The position numbers and the translations under genes are program-made. 56,694 bases of DNA, from positions 1-56,694 of the forward strand of contig CABMPD010000017.1 of assembly GCA_902388455.1 (NCBI GenBank), read 5' to 3'. Below, piece by piece: positions 43,813 through 52,207 of the stretch. The first letter of the stretch is position 1. Every line of letters begins with the position of its first letter. The notes under the pieces are model-generated. The model had not been told where the DNA came from and searched no databases. It saw nothing but the letters and a program-made list of their open reading frames with translations. The stretch is from an uncultured Alistipes sp. GTDB taxonomy: Bacteria; Bacteroidota; Bacteroidia; Bacteroidales; UBA932.

Positions 43813-44178
43813 ATGACACACATCAAAAGCGAGACAGCCTACAAGGCTGCGATGGACAGGATTGAGGAACTGCTTCCGCTGGTACAGGAAGATACTCCGC
43901 CATACGACCGGAACCTGATAGAACTGGATCTGCTATCCAGTCTCGTGGAGGAATACGAGGAGGAGCACTACCCGATAAAGACCCCCACCCTTATCGAAGC
44001 CATTAAGCTGAGGATGTACGAGATGGGGCTGAACCAGACCAAGCTCTCGGAACTTCTCGGAGTAAGTACATCCAGAGTCAGTGACTACCTCAACGGACGC
44101 TGCGAGCCGACACTGAAAGTCGCCCGCGAGATCAGCCGCAAGCTCAACATAGATGCGGATATCGTCCTCGGAGTATAA
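43813..44178 (+). CDS. higA: HigA-family antitoxin
   Basis: The 121-residue protein has an N-terminal acidic helical part that normally binds the toxin (AMDRIEELLPLVQED; LSSLVEEYEEEHYP) and a C-terminal Xre-type helix-turn-helix (MGLNQTKLSELLGVSTSRVSDYLNG, with EPTLKVAREISRKL). It matches HigA antitoxins of Bacteroidetes in length and order. In intact modules it neutralises HigB and represses the operon. Here the toxin gene 2 bases upstream is internally deleted, so HigA is now an orphan antitoxin or a free regulator. Confidence 0.9.
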   Translation: MTHIKSETAYKAAMDRIEELLPLVQEDTPPYDRNLIELDLLSSLVEEYEEEHYPIKTPTLIEAIKLRMYEMGLNQTKLSELLGVSTSRVSDYLNGRCEPTLKVAREISRKLNIDADIVLGV

Positions 44179-44582
44179 ATCCTTGCCGCTCCTTCGCAGA
44201 CTTCATTTCACTCTAGAAAAATACCGCTTCACAGTCTGTAATTGAATTGCAACCATACTTCTCTGACTATAAGAGAGTTTTGCTAATTATCACATTACAG
44301 ATTCAACGGTACTTCCATACGGCAGAATGCTGCAACCCCGCTCAGAGCATACTGTAGACCGGATGAAAGGGCAAATACTGTCAGGCACTGCCTTCAGTCT
44401 GTTATCCTCATCTCCGAGCAACAAACTGATAATCAATAACTTTACTCAATAAACATTTTACACACTTCAAACGAAAACAGACACCTCCGGTACCTCTCCA
44501 AGTGGTCAGGCGCCGTCAGTCAGACAAGGAAGACACACTGAAGAGATGCTTATTTTCTGCAAGGTTATTCCAGAGATTTTTG
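44179..44582. other. Non-coding stretch before pgk with CAGTCTGTAAT repeats
   Basis: No gene is seen. It contains one full 73-nt unit with inverted CAGTCTGTAAT-type ends (44232-44304) and a lone end CAGTCTGTTAT (44395-44405). A TAATTTTG promoter element for pgk follows at 44583. Confidence 0.55.
44232..44304. repeat. 73-nt inverted-end unit, isolated copy
   Basis: The left end is CAGTCTGTAATTGAA and the right end ATTACAGATTCAAC; TCTGTAAT pairs with ATTACAGA. The ends and length match the four units in the island at 53.5-54.0 kb, while the interior differs. Confidence 0.6.
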
Positions 44583-44590
44583 TAATTTTG
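44583..44590 (+). promoter_or_regulatory. Promoter -7 element of pgk
   Basis: TAATTTTG matches TAnnTTTG, 23 nt before the pgk ATG. Confidence 0.5.
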
Positions 44591-44613
44591 CAGCCGGACT
44601 AATTCTAGGAATT

Positions 44614-45864
44614 ATGCAGAACATAGACTCTTATGACTTTAATGGCAAGAAGGCCATTGTGAGAGTGGATTTCAACGTTCCGCTCGACGCCAACTTCAAC
44701 ATCACTGACGACACACGTATCCGCGCCGCGATTCCCACCCTGAAGAAGGTACTGGCAGGCGGAGGTGCTCTCATCATAATGTCCCATCTCGGAAAGCCGA
44801 AGGGACCCGCTGAAAAATTCTCCCTCAAGCACATCATCGGCCGCATCGAAGAGCTGCTCGGCACTAAGGTACAGTTCGCTCCCGACTGCATGAAGGCTGA
44901 CGCTCAGGCCGCTGCCCTGAAGCCCGGCGAGGTGCTCCTGCTCGAGAATCTGCGTTTCTACGCCGAGGAGGAGGGCAAGCCCCGCGGACTGGCCGAGGAC
45001 GCCACCGACGAGGAGAAGAAGGCCGCCAAGGCTGCCGTAAAGGAGAGTCAGAAGAAGTTCACCGAGCATTTGGCCTCATACGCTGACTGCTACATCAACG
45101 ACGCATTCGGCACGGCTCACCGCGCCCACGCCTCCACAGCCCTCATCGCCAAGTATTTTCCCAACGACAAGATGTTCGGCTACGTGATGGAGGGTGAGAT
45201 CAAGGCCATCGACAAGGTACTGGGCAATCCCCAGCGTCCCCTGACCGTCATCCTCGGCGGTGCCAAGGTATCTTCCAAGCTCGGTGTCATCGAGCACCTG
45301 CTCGACCTGGCCGACAACATGATCATCGGCGGCGGCATGGTCTACACCTTCATGAAGGCCCAGGGCGGCACCATCGGAACCTCCCTCGTGGAGGACGACC
45401 AGCTCCAGACTGCCCTCGACACCTTAGCCAAGGCCAAGGAGAAAGGCGTGAAGCTGTACTTCTCGACAGAGGTCGTAGCCGCAGACGCTTTCGACAACAA
45501 CGCGCACACCCAGATCTGCCCCTCGAACGCCATTCCCGACGGCTGGATGGGCATGGATGCCTCCCCCAAGGCTGTAGCCGAGTGGAAAGAGGTACTGCTG
45601 GGCTCCAAGACCATCCTCTGGAACGGTCCTGTAGGCGTGTTCGAGATGCCCAACTTCGCCAACGGCACCAACACCATCGCCAAGCTCCTCGCAGAGGCTA
45701 CTGAGAAAGGCGCCTTCACCCTCGTGGGCGGCGGAGACTCCGTAGCGGCTGTGACACAGATGGGCTATGCCGACAAGGTGAGCTATGTGTCCACCGGCGG
45801 CGGTGCGATGCTGGAGTTCTTGGAGGGCAAAGAGCTGCCCGGCATTAAGGCAATTAGAGAATAA
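44614..45864 (+). CDS. pgk: Phosphoglycerate kinase
   Basis: The 416-residue glycolytic enzyme makes ATP from 1,3-bisphosphoglycerate. It has the N-terminal RVDFNVPLD signature, [25 protein letters not shown], the substrate-binding [22 protein letters not shown], and the C-terminal nucleotide-binding [10 protein letters not shown] and [18 protein letters not shown]. Length is standard and codon use is strongly biased, as for highly expressed genes. It stands alone, with its own promoter element and a double hairpin downstream. Confidence 0.98.
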   Translation: MQNIDSYDFNGKKAIVRVDFNVPLDANFNITDDTRIRAAIPTLKKVLAGGGALIIMSHLGKPKGPAEKFSLKHIIGRIEELLGTKVQFAPDCMKADAQAAALKPGEVLLLENLRFYAEEEGKPRGLAEDATDEEKKAAKAAVKESQKKFTEHLASYADCYINDAFGTAHRAHASTALIAKYFPNDKMFGYVMEGEIKAIDKVLGNPQRPLTVILGGAKVSSKLGVIEHLLDLADNMIIGGGMVYTFMKAQGGTIGTSLVEDDQLQTALDTLAKAKEKGVKLYFSTEVVAADAFDNNAHTQICPSNAIPDGWMGMDASPKAVAEWKEVLLGSKTILWNGPVGVFEMPNFANGTNTIAKLLAEATEKGAFTLVGGGDSVAAVTQMGYADKVSYVSTGGGAMLEFLEGKELPGIKAIRE

Positions 45865-45870
45865 CGGCGG

Positions 45871-45927
45871 CAGAAAGGGTTATAACGGGCAAACTGCTGC
45901 GTCATTTTACCCTTCTAACCCTTTCTG
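45871..45927 (+). terminator. Hairpin after pgk
   Basis: CAGAAAGGGTTA (45871-45882) pairs with TAACCCTTTCTG (45916-45927), a 12-bp stem with a 33-nt loop, 6 bases after the pgk stop. It lacks a clear T run, so it may protect or help terminate the mRNA. Confidence 0.55.
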
Positions 45928-45953
45928 AAACATTGCCGTCATGAATTAATAAT

Positions 45954-45998
45954 AATGAGGCCGTGACTGGAGAGCATTTTGGTCACTGCCTCATTTTT
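45954..45998 (+). terminator. Rho-independent terminator after pgk
   Basis: AATGAGGC-C-GTGAC pairs with GTCAC-T-GCCTCATT, with one C/T mismatch, followed by TTTTT. It lies just before the BASS transporter gene and ends the pgk transcript. Confidence 0.75.
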
Positions 45999-46012
45999 GA
46001 AACCTACTGACG

Positions 46013-46987
46013 ATGAAAGAACAGTTAGAAAGCCTCAACTCCATCTCCATCAACTTCGGGGAGAACGGCATGATGATAGTCAACATCCTGCTGGCCTTCA
46101 TCATGTTCGGAGTAGCCCTCGGAATAAAGCTGGACACCTTCAAGAACGTATTCCGCCATCCTAAGTCCATCATCACCGGCATCCTCCTGCAGTGGGTCGG
46201 CCTGCCCGCAGTGACCTTCCTGATCTGCTTAGCACTGAACCCCTGGATAACCCCGATGGTGGCCCTCGGCATGATATTAGTGGCCTCCTGCCCCGGCGGC
46301 AACATCTCCAACTTCATCTCCTCCCTGTCGAAGGGCAACGTCGAGCTTTCCGTGAGCATGACTGCCGTTACCACCGCCTTCGCCCCGCTGGTAACCCCCC
46401 TCAACTTCTACGTCTGGGGCACACTGTACTACAGCGCCATCAGCGTCTCCGGCGACATTCCCCGGCTGGTCATCCCCTTCCTGCCGATGCTCTGGCAGAT
46501 ACTCCTGCTCCTGGGCATCCCCATTGTCCTGGGAATGCTCTTCGCCCGGTATTTCCCCAATGCCACGAAGAAGATCACCAAGCCGGCGCAGACCCTTTCC
46601 ATCCTCCTCTTCCTGGTGATGGTGGTGGCCTCCTTCGCCCAGAACTTCCAGCTGTTCATCGACAACATCATCTTCATTTTCTGCGTCGTGCTGGTGCACA
46701 ACGCCGCCGCCTTCGCCACCGGATACTTCGGGGGCATGGCGGGCCGCCTGCCGCTGAGGGACCGCCGCTCCGTGACCATCGAGGTCGGCATCCAGAACTC
46801 CGGCCTGGGACTGGTGCTGCTATTCAACCCGGCCATCTTCCCTCCGGAGATATGGCACGGGCACTACGGCGGAATGCTCTTTGTCACGGCATGGTGGGGC
46901 ATCTGGCATATCATCGCGGGACTCACGCTGGCAGCCATCTTCCGCAGGCATCCCCTTCCGGAGGACAATGTCAAGGCGGCAGCATAA
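46013..46987 (+). CDS. Bile acid:sodium symporter (BASS) family transporter
   Basis: The 324-residue inner-membrane protein has 9-10 hydrophobic helices. The family marks are present: LLAFIMFGVALGIKLDTF near the N-terminus, VASCPGGNISNFISSL with the GG-N Na+ site, and TIEVGIQNSGLGLVLLFNP for the second crossover helix. The family moves organic anions such as bile acids, pantothenate or 2-keto acids with sodium. The substrate here is not evident; in a gut organism bile acids are possible. It is followed by an acyltransferase gene after 12 bases. Confidence 0.9.
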   Translation: MKEQLESLNSISINFGENGMMIVNILLAFIMFGVALGIKLDTFKNVFRHPKSIITGILLQWVGLPAVTFLICLALNPWITPMVALGMILVASCPGGNISNFISSLSKGNVELSVSMTAVTTAFAPLVTPLNFYVWGTLYYSAISVSGDIPRLVIPFLPMLWQILLLLGIPIVLGMLFARYFPNATKKITKPAQTLSILLFLVMVVASFAQNFQLFIDNIIFIFCVVLVHNAAAFATGYFGGMAGRLPLRDRRSVTIEVGIQNSGLGLVLLFNPAIFPPEIWHGHYGGMLFVTAWWGIWHIIAGLTLAAIFRRHPLPEDNVKAAA

Positions 46988-46999
46988 TTTTCAAGGACA

Positions 47000-48361
47000 A
47001 TGAGTAAGAAGGAAAACAGGAAAATACAGGACTTCGACGGGCTCTACGCCTTTCTGCGGCATTACGTGGATTTCATGCTGCGGATGGCGTACCGCAGGAT
47101 AAAATACGTCGGGCTGGAGAAGGTCCCCGCCGACGGGGCCGTCATCTACGCCCCCAACCACACCAACGCCCTGATGGACGCGCTGGTCATCCTGGCCATG
47201 GACCGCAAGCAGAAGGTCTTCGTGGCCAGGGCCGACATCTTCAGGAACCCCAAGGTCGCCAAGATCCTCCGCTTCCTGAAGATCATGCCCATCATGCGCA
47301 TCCGCGACGGCATGGACGAGGTGCGCAAGAACACCGAGATCATCCACAAGAGCGTGGACGTCCTCCTGGACAAGGTGCCCTTCTGCATCCTGCCCGAGGG
47401 CCGGCACCAGGCCAAACACTCCCTGCTGCCCCTGTCCAAGGGCATCTTCCGCATCGCCCTGGAGGCCGAGGAGCTCATGGACGGCCGCCTGCCCCTGTAC
47501 ATCGTGCCGGTCGGTCTGGAGTACGGCAACTTCTTCCGCTTCCGCTCCACCGTCCTAGTCCAGATAGGCGACCCCATCAACGTCAGCGAATACCTCCGGG
47601 AGCACGCCGGCCTCACCCAGCCCGAGGTGATGAACCTGATGAAGGACGACCTTACCGAGCGCATGAAGGAGGTAATCCTCTATATCCCCGATGACGAATA
47701 CTACGATGCCACCCTCGACACCTGCGCCGCCGTCATCAACCGGCAAGTGGATGCCTGGAGGAAGGAGCATCCGCGGGAGCGCCGCCACGCCCTTACCACC
47801 CGCTTCGCCGCCAACAAGATGACCCTCGGGCAGATAGCCGCGCTGAGGGCCTCCGAGCCGGAACGCGCTGCACAGCTGCTCGGCTCCGCCGCTGAAATCC
47901 AGAGAGAACGGACCGCCCGCAGCATCTCCCTCGGCTCCGTCGTCAAGAAGCACCCCTTCTGGTCCAGACTCTTCCAGCTGCTGGTGCTCATTGTCACCCT
48001 GCCCTACACCATCCCCGCAGGAATATTGACCCTCCCGGTCACCGGCCTGGCCGCCTTCCTCTTCTCAAAGATGAAGGACCGCGCCTTCTACAACTCCATC
48101 CGCTTCGTGGTCACCCTAGTGCTCTGGCCCCTGCTGCTGATCATCTACGCCGTAGTCCTCTACTGCACCCTGCCGTGGGAATGGGCCCTGGCCGCCTCCA
48201 TTGCCTTAGTGCCCGCCACCGTCCTCACCCAGGAAGCCTGGCGCCTGCTCCGCCTGGTCATCTCCGACCTGCGGCTGCTCTGCGCCCCGAAGCTCCGCCG
48301 CTCCATCCGGGACCTGCGCAGACAGTTCCTGGACCTTCTGCATAAAGAGGAACTTGCATGA
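47000..48361 (+). CDS. PlsC-type acyltransferase with C-terminal membrane region
   Basis: The 453-residue protein has the glycerolphosphate acyltransferase domain at about residues 30-215. The catalytic NHTNALMD (His near residue 53, Asp four residues on) and LPEGRHQAK are intact. Residues about 315-410 add several hydrophobic helices (LLVLIVTLPYTIPAGILTLP; FVVTLVLWPLLLIIYAVVLY), so it is membrane-bound and longer than simple PlsC. It probably acylates a lysophospholipid or a related lipid. The stop codon overlaps (ATGA) a fluoride-channel remnant. Confidence 0.88.
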   Translation: MSKKENRKIQDFDGLYAFLRHYVDFMLRMAYRRIKYVGLEKVPADGAVIYAPNHTNALMDALVILAMDRKQKVFVARADIFRNPKVAKILRFLKIMPIMRIRDGMDEVRKNTEIIHKSVDVLLDKVPFCILPEGRHQAKHSLLPLSKGIFRIALEAEELMDGRLPLYIVPVGLEYGNFFRFRSTVLVQIGDPINVSEYLREHAGLTQPEVMNLMKDDLTERMKEVILYIPDDEYYDATLDTCAAVINRQVDAWRKEHPRERRHALTTRFAANKMTLGQIAALRASEPERAAQLLGSAAEIQRERTARSISLGSVVKKHPFWSRLFQLLVLIVTLPYTIPAGILTLPVTGLAAFLFSKMKDRAFYNSIRFVVTLVLWPLLLIIYAVVLYCTLPWEWALAASIALVPATVLTQEAWRLLRLVISDLRLLCAPKLRRSIRDLRRQFLDLLHKEELA

Positions 48362-48426
48362 TCCGCTCAATACTGCTCGTAGGACTCGGAGGCTGCATCG
48401 GCAGCCTGGTTCTCGGATTGTTTTGA
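48358..48426 (+). pseudogene. crcB: Remnant of a FluC/CrcB fluoride channel gene
   Basis: A 22-residue frame, MIRSILLVGLGGCIGSLVLG then LF and stop, starts in the ATGA overlap with the acyltransferase gene. It matches the first helix of CrcB/FluC (typically M..S.LLVGLGGF.GS..R), but the normal channel has about 120 residues and nothing more follows: the lactate permease promoter starts 10 bases later. It is therefore a decayed gene, or a coincidental short hydrophobic peptide. Confidence 0.55.
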
Positions 48427-48435
48427 GATTTTTTG

Positions 48436-48443
48436 TAATTTTG
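48436..48443 (+). promoter_or_regulatory. Promoter -7 element of the lactate operon
   Basis: TAATTTTG matches TAnnTTTG, 25 nt before the lactate permease ATG. No ideal -33 element is seen. Confidence 0.5.
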
Positions 48444-48468
48444 CGCCCGAACCACTATATGTGTCGCC

Positions 48469-49989
48469 ATGGACGTTTTACTTGCTCTTCTGCCCATCCT
48501 GACACTGATTGTACTGATGGGCGTGTTCAAGGTTCCGGGAGACCGGAGCAGTTTGATAACACTGATTGTCACCATCGTCATAGCGGTATGGTATTTCGGC
48601 CAGCCGCTGCAGCAGACGGGACTGTCGTTTTTCTATGGTGCGCTCAAGGCACTGGTGCCCATACTGCTGATCATCCTTATGGCCATCTACAGCTACAACG
48701 TACTCCTGCACACCGGGAAGATTGAGGTGCTCAAAGCCCAGTTCTCATCCATCTCCTCCAACAAATGCATCCAGGTGCTGCTCATCACCTGGGGATTCGG
48801 GGGACTGCTGGAGGGCATGGCCGGATTCGGTACGGCTGTGGCCATACCGGCGGCGATTCTCATCAGCCTCGGGTTCAAGCCGGTCTTCTCCGCACTGGTC
48901 AGCCTCATCGCCAACAGCGTGCCCACGGCTTTCGGGGCGGTCGGAGTGCCGGTCATCGTCCTGGCGCAGGAGACCTCGCTGGATGTGATGAAAGTGGCTC
49001 CGGCAGTTGTAGCCCAGCTGGCAGTGACCATGATATTGGTACCGATAGTCATTGCCCAGCTGACTGTACCGGGGAAGAAGGCCCTGCCCCGCAACATCCT
49101 CATCGGAACGGTCATCGGAGCAGTCTCCTTAGCCGTCCAATACCTTGCGGCCAGATATATCGGGCCGGAGACCCCGGCCATTCTCGGCTCCGTCGCAGCC
49201 ATCGCTGTCATCATCCTGCTGGGCCGCATCCTGGACCGCCGCACGGCACGGAACTCCGGTACAAACACAACGCCCTCCAAACACAGACACAGCACTAAAG
49301 AGATCCTCCAGGCCTGGGCCGTCTACGCCCTGATCATGCTGCTCATACTGCTGACCAGTCCCCTGCTGCCCATCAAGGATATCCTGGCTCCCGTTGCCGA
49401 AACATCCATCGGCTTCAACATCGGCGGAGAGACCCGCACATGGTCCGTACAATGGCTCGTCCAGGGCGGACTCCTGCTGTTCATCGGCTCATTCGCCGGC
49501 GGACTGCTGCAGGGAGGCAAGGCCGGCGGACTGCTCAGGCTGCTGTGGAAATCCACCGTACAGCTCAAAAAGACATTCATCACGGTCATCTGCCTCGTGG
49601 GCTTCTCCTCGATCATGGAGACCTCGGGCATGATAAATACCCTCGCCGTCGCACTGGCCACGGCCACAGGAGCACTTTACCCGCTGTTTGCCCCCGCCAT
49701 CGGAGCCATCGGAACATTCCTCACCGGCAGCGACACCTCGGCCAACATCCTTTTCGGCAAGCTGCAGGCCGGCGTGGCGGAACACATAGGCGCGGATCCT
49801 GTATGGATCTCGGCATCCAATACCGCCGGAGCCACCGGAGGCAAGATCATCTCCCCGCAGAGCATTGCCATTGCCACCTCTGCCTGCGGACAGCAGGGAC
49901 AGGAAGGCAGAATCCTCAAGGCAGCCCTGCTCTACGCCCTCGGCTACGTGGTCATAACCGGTATTGTCGTATACATTTTCGCATATTGA
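48469..49989 (+). CDS. lctP: L-lactate permease
   Basis: The 506-residue inner-membrane transporter of the LctP/LldP/GlcA family takes up lactate with protons. It has about 12-14 hydrophobic helices and the family blocks WGFGGLLEGMAGFGTAVAIP, ANSVPTAFGAVGVPV and FLTGSDTSANILFG, plus the C-terminal ASNTAGATGGKIISPQSIAI. Length is slightly short of the usual 530-560 but all blocks are present. It leads the operon with lutABC (26-base gap to lutA), which supports lactate as substrate. Confidence 0.95.
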   Translation: MDVLLALLPILTLIVLMGVFKVPGDRSSLITLIVTIVIAVWYFGQPLQQTGLSFFYGALKALVPILLIILMAIYSYNVLLHTGKIEVLKAQFSSISSNKCIQVLLITWGFGGLLEGMAGFGTAVAIPAAILISLGFKPVFSALVSLIANSVPTAFGAVGVPVIVLAQETSLDVMKVAPAVVAQLAVTMILVPIVIAQLTVPGKKALPRNILIGTVIGAVSLAVQYLAARYIGPETPAILGSVAAIAVIILLGRILDRRTARNSGTNTTPSKHRHSTKEILQAWAVYALIMLLILLTSPLLPIKDILAPVAETSIGFNIGGETRTWSVQWLVQGGLLLFIGSFAGGLLQGGKAGGLLRLLWKSTVQLKKTFITVICLVGFSSIMETSGMINTLAVALATATGALYPLFAPAIGAIGTFLTGSDTSANILFGKLQAGVAEHIGADPVWISASNTAGATGGKIISPQSIAIATSACGQQGQEGRILKAALLYALGYVVITGIVVYIFAY

Positions 49990-50015
49990 AAACAGACACA
50001 TAACAGCATCTTATT

Positions 50016-50756
50016 ATGAAAATAGGACTTTTCATTCCCTGCTTTGTCAATGCCGTCTACCCTCAGGTGGGCACAGCCTCCTTCAAGCTGCTGCGCTCGC
50101 TCGGAGTGGACGTGGACTACCCGCTCGGACAGACCTGCTGCGGCCAGCCCATGGCCAACGGCGGCTTTGAGAAGGACTCGGCCCCGCTGGCCCGCAACAT
50201 GGAAAAACTTTTCAAGGACTACGACTACGTGGTGGGCCCTTCCGGCAGCTGCGTGGCCTTCGTCAAGGAACATTACCCCGAGATTCTGCACAAGGAGGCG
50301 CACGAGTGCCTCAGCAGCCGGATATACGAGATATGCGAGTTCATCCACGACGTGGTGCGGCCTACGGAACTGCCCCGCGCGCATTTTCCCCACAAGGTCA
50401 GCATCCACAACAGCTGCCACGGACAGAGACTGCTCCGACTGGCCTCCCCCTCAGAACTGAACATCCCCCATTATTCCAAGCTCAGGGACCTGCTTTCCCT
50501 CGTACAGGGCATAGAGGTCATGGAGCCTTCCCGGGTCGATGAGTGCTGCGGCTTCGGAGGCATGTTCTCCATTGAGGAGCCGGCCGTATCCGCATGCATG
50601 GGCGCCGACAAGGTCCGCGACCACATGTCCACTGGGGCAGAATACATCACCGGAGCCGACTCCTCCTGCCTGATGCACATGGAGGGTATTATCCAGAGAC
50701 AGAAACTGCCCGTCAAGACTATTCACATAGTCGAGATTTTAGCATCAAACCTTTAA
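50016..50756 (+). CDS. lutA: L-lactate oxidation protein LutA, copy 1
   Basis: The 246-residue protein is the LutA/YkgE subunit of the Fe-S L-lactate dehydrogenase LutABC, which oxidises lactate to pyruvate in the cytoplasm. It has two CCG modules typical of Fe-S or quinone-linked oxidoreductases: CFVNAVYP with TCCGQPMANGGF, and NSCHGQRLL with DECCGFGGMFS. It follows the permease and precedes lutB by 11 bases. A second copy at 54834 has the same length with 27 residue differences by eye. Confidence 0.95.
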   Translation: MKIGLFIPCFVNAVYPQVGTASFKLLRSLGVDVDYPLGQTCCGQPMANGGFEKDSAPLARNMEKLFKDYDYVVGPSGSCVAFVKEHYPEILHKEAHECLSSRIYEICEFIHDVVRPTELPRAHFPHKVSIHNSCHGQRLLRLASPSELNIPHYSKLRDLLSLVQGIEVMEPSRVDECCGFGGMFSIEEPAVSACMGADKVRDHMSTGAEYITGADSSCLMHMEGIIQRQKLPVKTIHIVEILASNL

Positions 50757-50767
50757 CATCCGATCTT

Positions 50768-52177
50768 ATGAGCACACATTCGAAAGCAGCCGAAAAGTTC
50801 ATAGCCGACAAGGAGAGGACCGCATGGCACAACCAGGCCCTGTGGTTCGTCCGCGAGAAAAGGGACCGCATGGCCCGGTCCGTCCCCGAATGGGAGGCCC
50901 TGCGGGAGGCGGCGGCCCGCACCAAGATACACACCGTCACGCATCTGGCCCATTACCTCGAGATGTTCGAGCGCAATGCCACGGCCAACGGCATACACGT
51001 ACACTGGGCCAAGGACGCCCAGGAGCACAACGAGATAGTCTACGGCATCCTCAAGGAGCACGGAGTCAGGCATCTGGTCAAGAGCAAGTCCATGCTCGCC
51101 GAGGAATGCGGCCTGTCCCCCTACCTGGAGGAGCGCGGCATCGAGGCTGTAGAGAGCGACCTCGGAGAGCGCATCATGCAGCTTATGCACCGGCCGCCCA
51201 GCCACATAGTCCTTCCGGCCATACACGTCAAGAGGCAGGAAGTGGGAGAGCTCTTCGAACGCGAGATAGGCACAGAGCACGGCAACAGCGACCCGACCTA
51301 CCTCACCCACGCCGCCAGAGGACACCTGCGCGACAAGTTCCTCCATGCCGATGCGGCCATGACCGGAGTCAATTTCGCCGTGGCCTCGTCCGGAGCCTTC
51401 GTCGTATGCACCAACGAGGGCAACGCCGACATGGGCACCTCCTTTCCCAAACTGCACATAGCCATCATGGGCCTCGAGAAAGTGATTCCCGACTACGACG
51501 CCCTCGCCATATACCACCGGCTGCTCGCCCGCTCCGCCACAGGACAGCATTCCACCACCTACACCACACACTACAAACGGCCCGTGGAAGGCCAGGAGAT
51601 GCACATCGTCATCGTGGACAACGGCCGCAGCAGGATACTCGGCAACCCCGTCCACCGCAACATGCTCAAATGCCTGCGCTGCGGAGCCTGCATGAACACC
51701 TGCCCCGTCTACCGCCGTTCCGGAGGCTACTCCTACTCCTACTTCATCCCCGGGCCGCTGGGCATCAACCTCGGAATGCTCGCCGACCCCAAACAGTACA
51801 GCGGCAATGTCTCCGCATGCAGCCTCTGCATGTCCTGCTCCAATGTCTGCCCCGCCAAGATCGACCTCGGAGAGCAAATCTACTCCTGGAGGCAGGAACT
51901 CGATTCCCTCGGACTGGCCAATCCGGTCAAGAAGGGCATCGTCAAGGTGCTCAACACCGCCCTGCGCAGTCCCGGCATGTTCCATTTCTGCATCAAGGCA
52001 GGACGGCTCGGAGAGAAAATCGCCCCGCACGGCCTGCTCTACTGCGGTGCCAACGCCTGGGGCCGCGACCGCGAGCTGCCGGAATTCACCTCCCGCACAT
52101 TCGAACAGATCTGGAAAGAAGAACTGTCCTCCTCCGCCCCGGCCGGCCAGGGCAAATCCGAGGAGAGCGGGAAATAA
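50768..52177 (+). CDS. lutB: L-lactate oxidation protein LutB, copy 1
   Basis: The 469-residue protein is the LutB/YkgF subunit. The N-terminal LUD-like domain (VESDLGERIMQLMHRPPSH; AMTGVNFAVASSGAFVVCTN) is followed by two 4Fe-4S motifs, CLRCGACMNTCPVYR and CSLCMSCSNVCP, and a C-terminal helical region. It should pass electrons from lactate within LutABC. ATG 50768 was chosen, 11 bases after lutA; longer in-frame openings overlap lutA. Confidence 0.95.
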   Translation: MSTHSKAAEKFIADKERTAWHNQALWFVREKRDRMARSVPEWEALREAAARTKIHTVTHLAHYLEMFERNATANGIHVHWAKDAQEHNEIVYGILKEHGVRHLVKSKSMLAEECGLSPYLEERGIEAVESDLGERIMQLMHRPPSHIVLPAIHVKRQEVGELFEREIGTEHGNSDPTYLTHAARGHLRDKFLHADAAMTGVNFAVASSGAFVVCTNEGNADMGTSFPKLHIAIMGLEKVIPDYDALAIYHRLLARSATGQHSTTYTTHYKRPVEGQEMHIVIVDNGRSRILGNPVHRNMLKCLRCGACMNTCPVYRRSGGYSYSYFIPGPLGINLGMLADPKQYSGNVSACSLCMSCSNVCPAKIDLGEQIYSWRQELDSLGLANPVKKGIVKVLNTALRSPGMFHFCIKAGRLGEKIAPHGLLYCGANAWGRDRELPEFTSRTFEQIWKEELSSSAPAGQGKSEESGK

Positions 52178-52207
52178 CAGTTTCACCGTAAAACAAGCAT
52201 CTACGAC

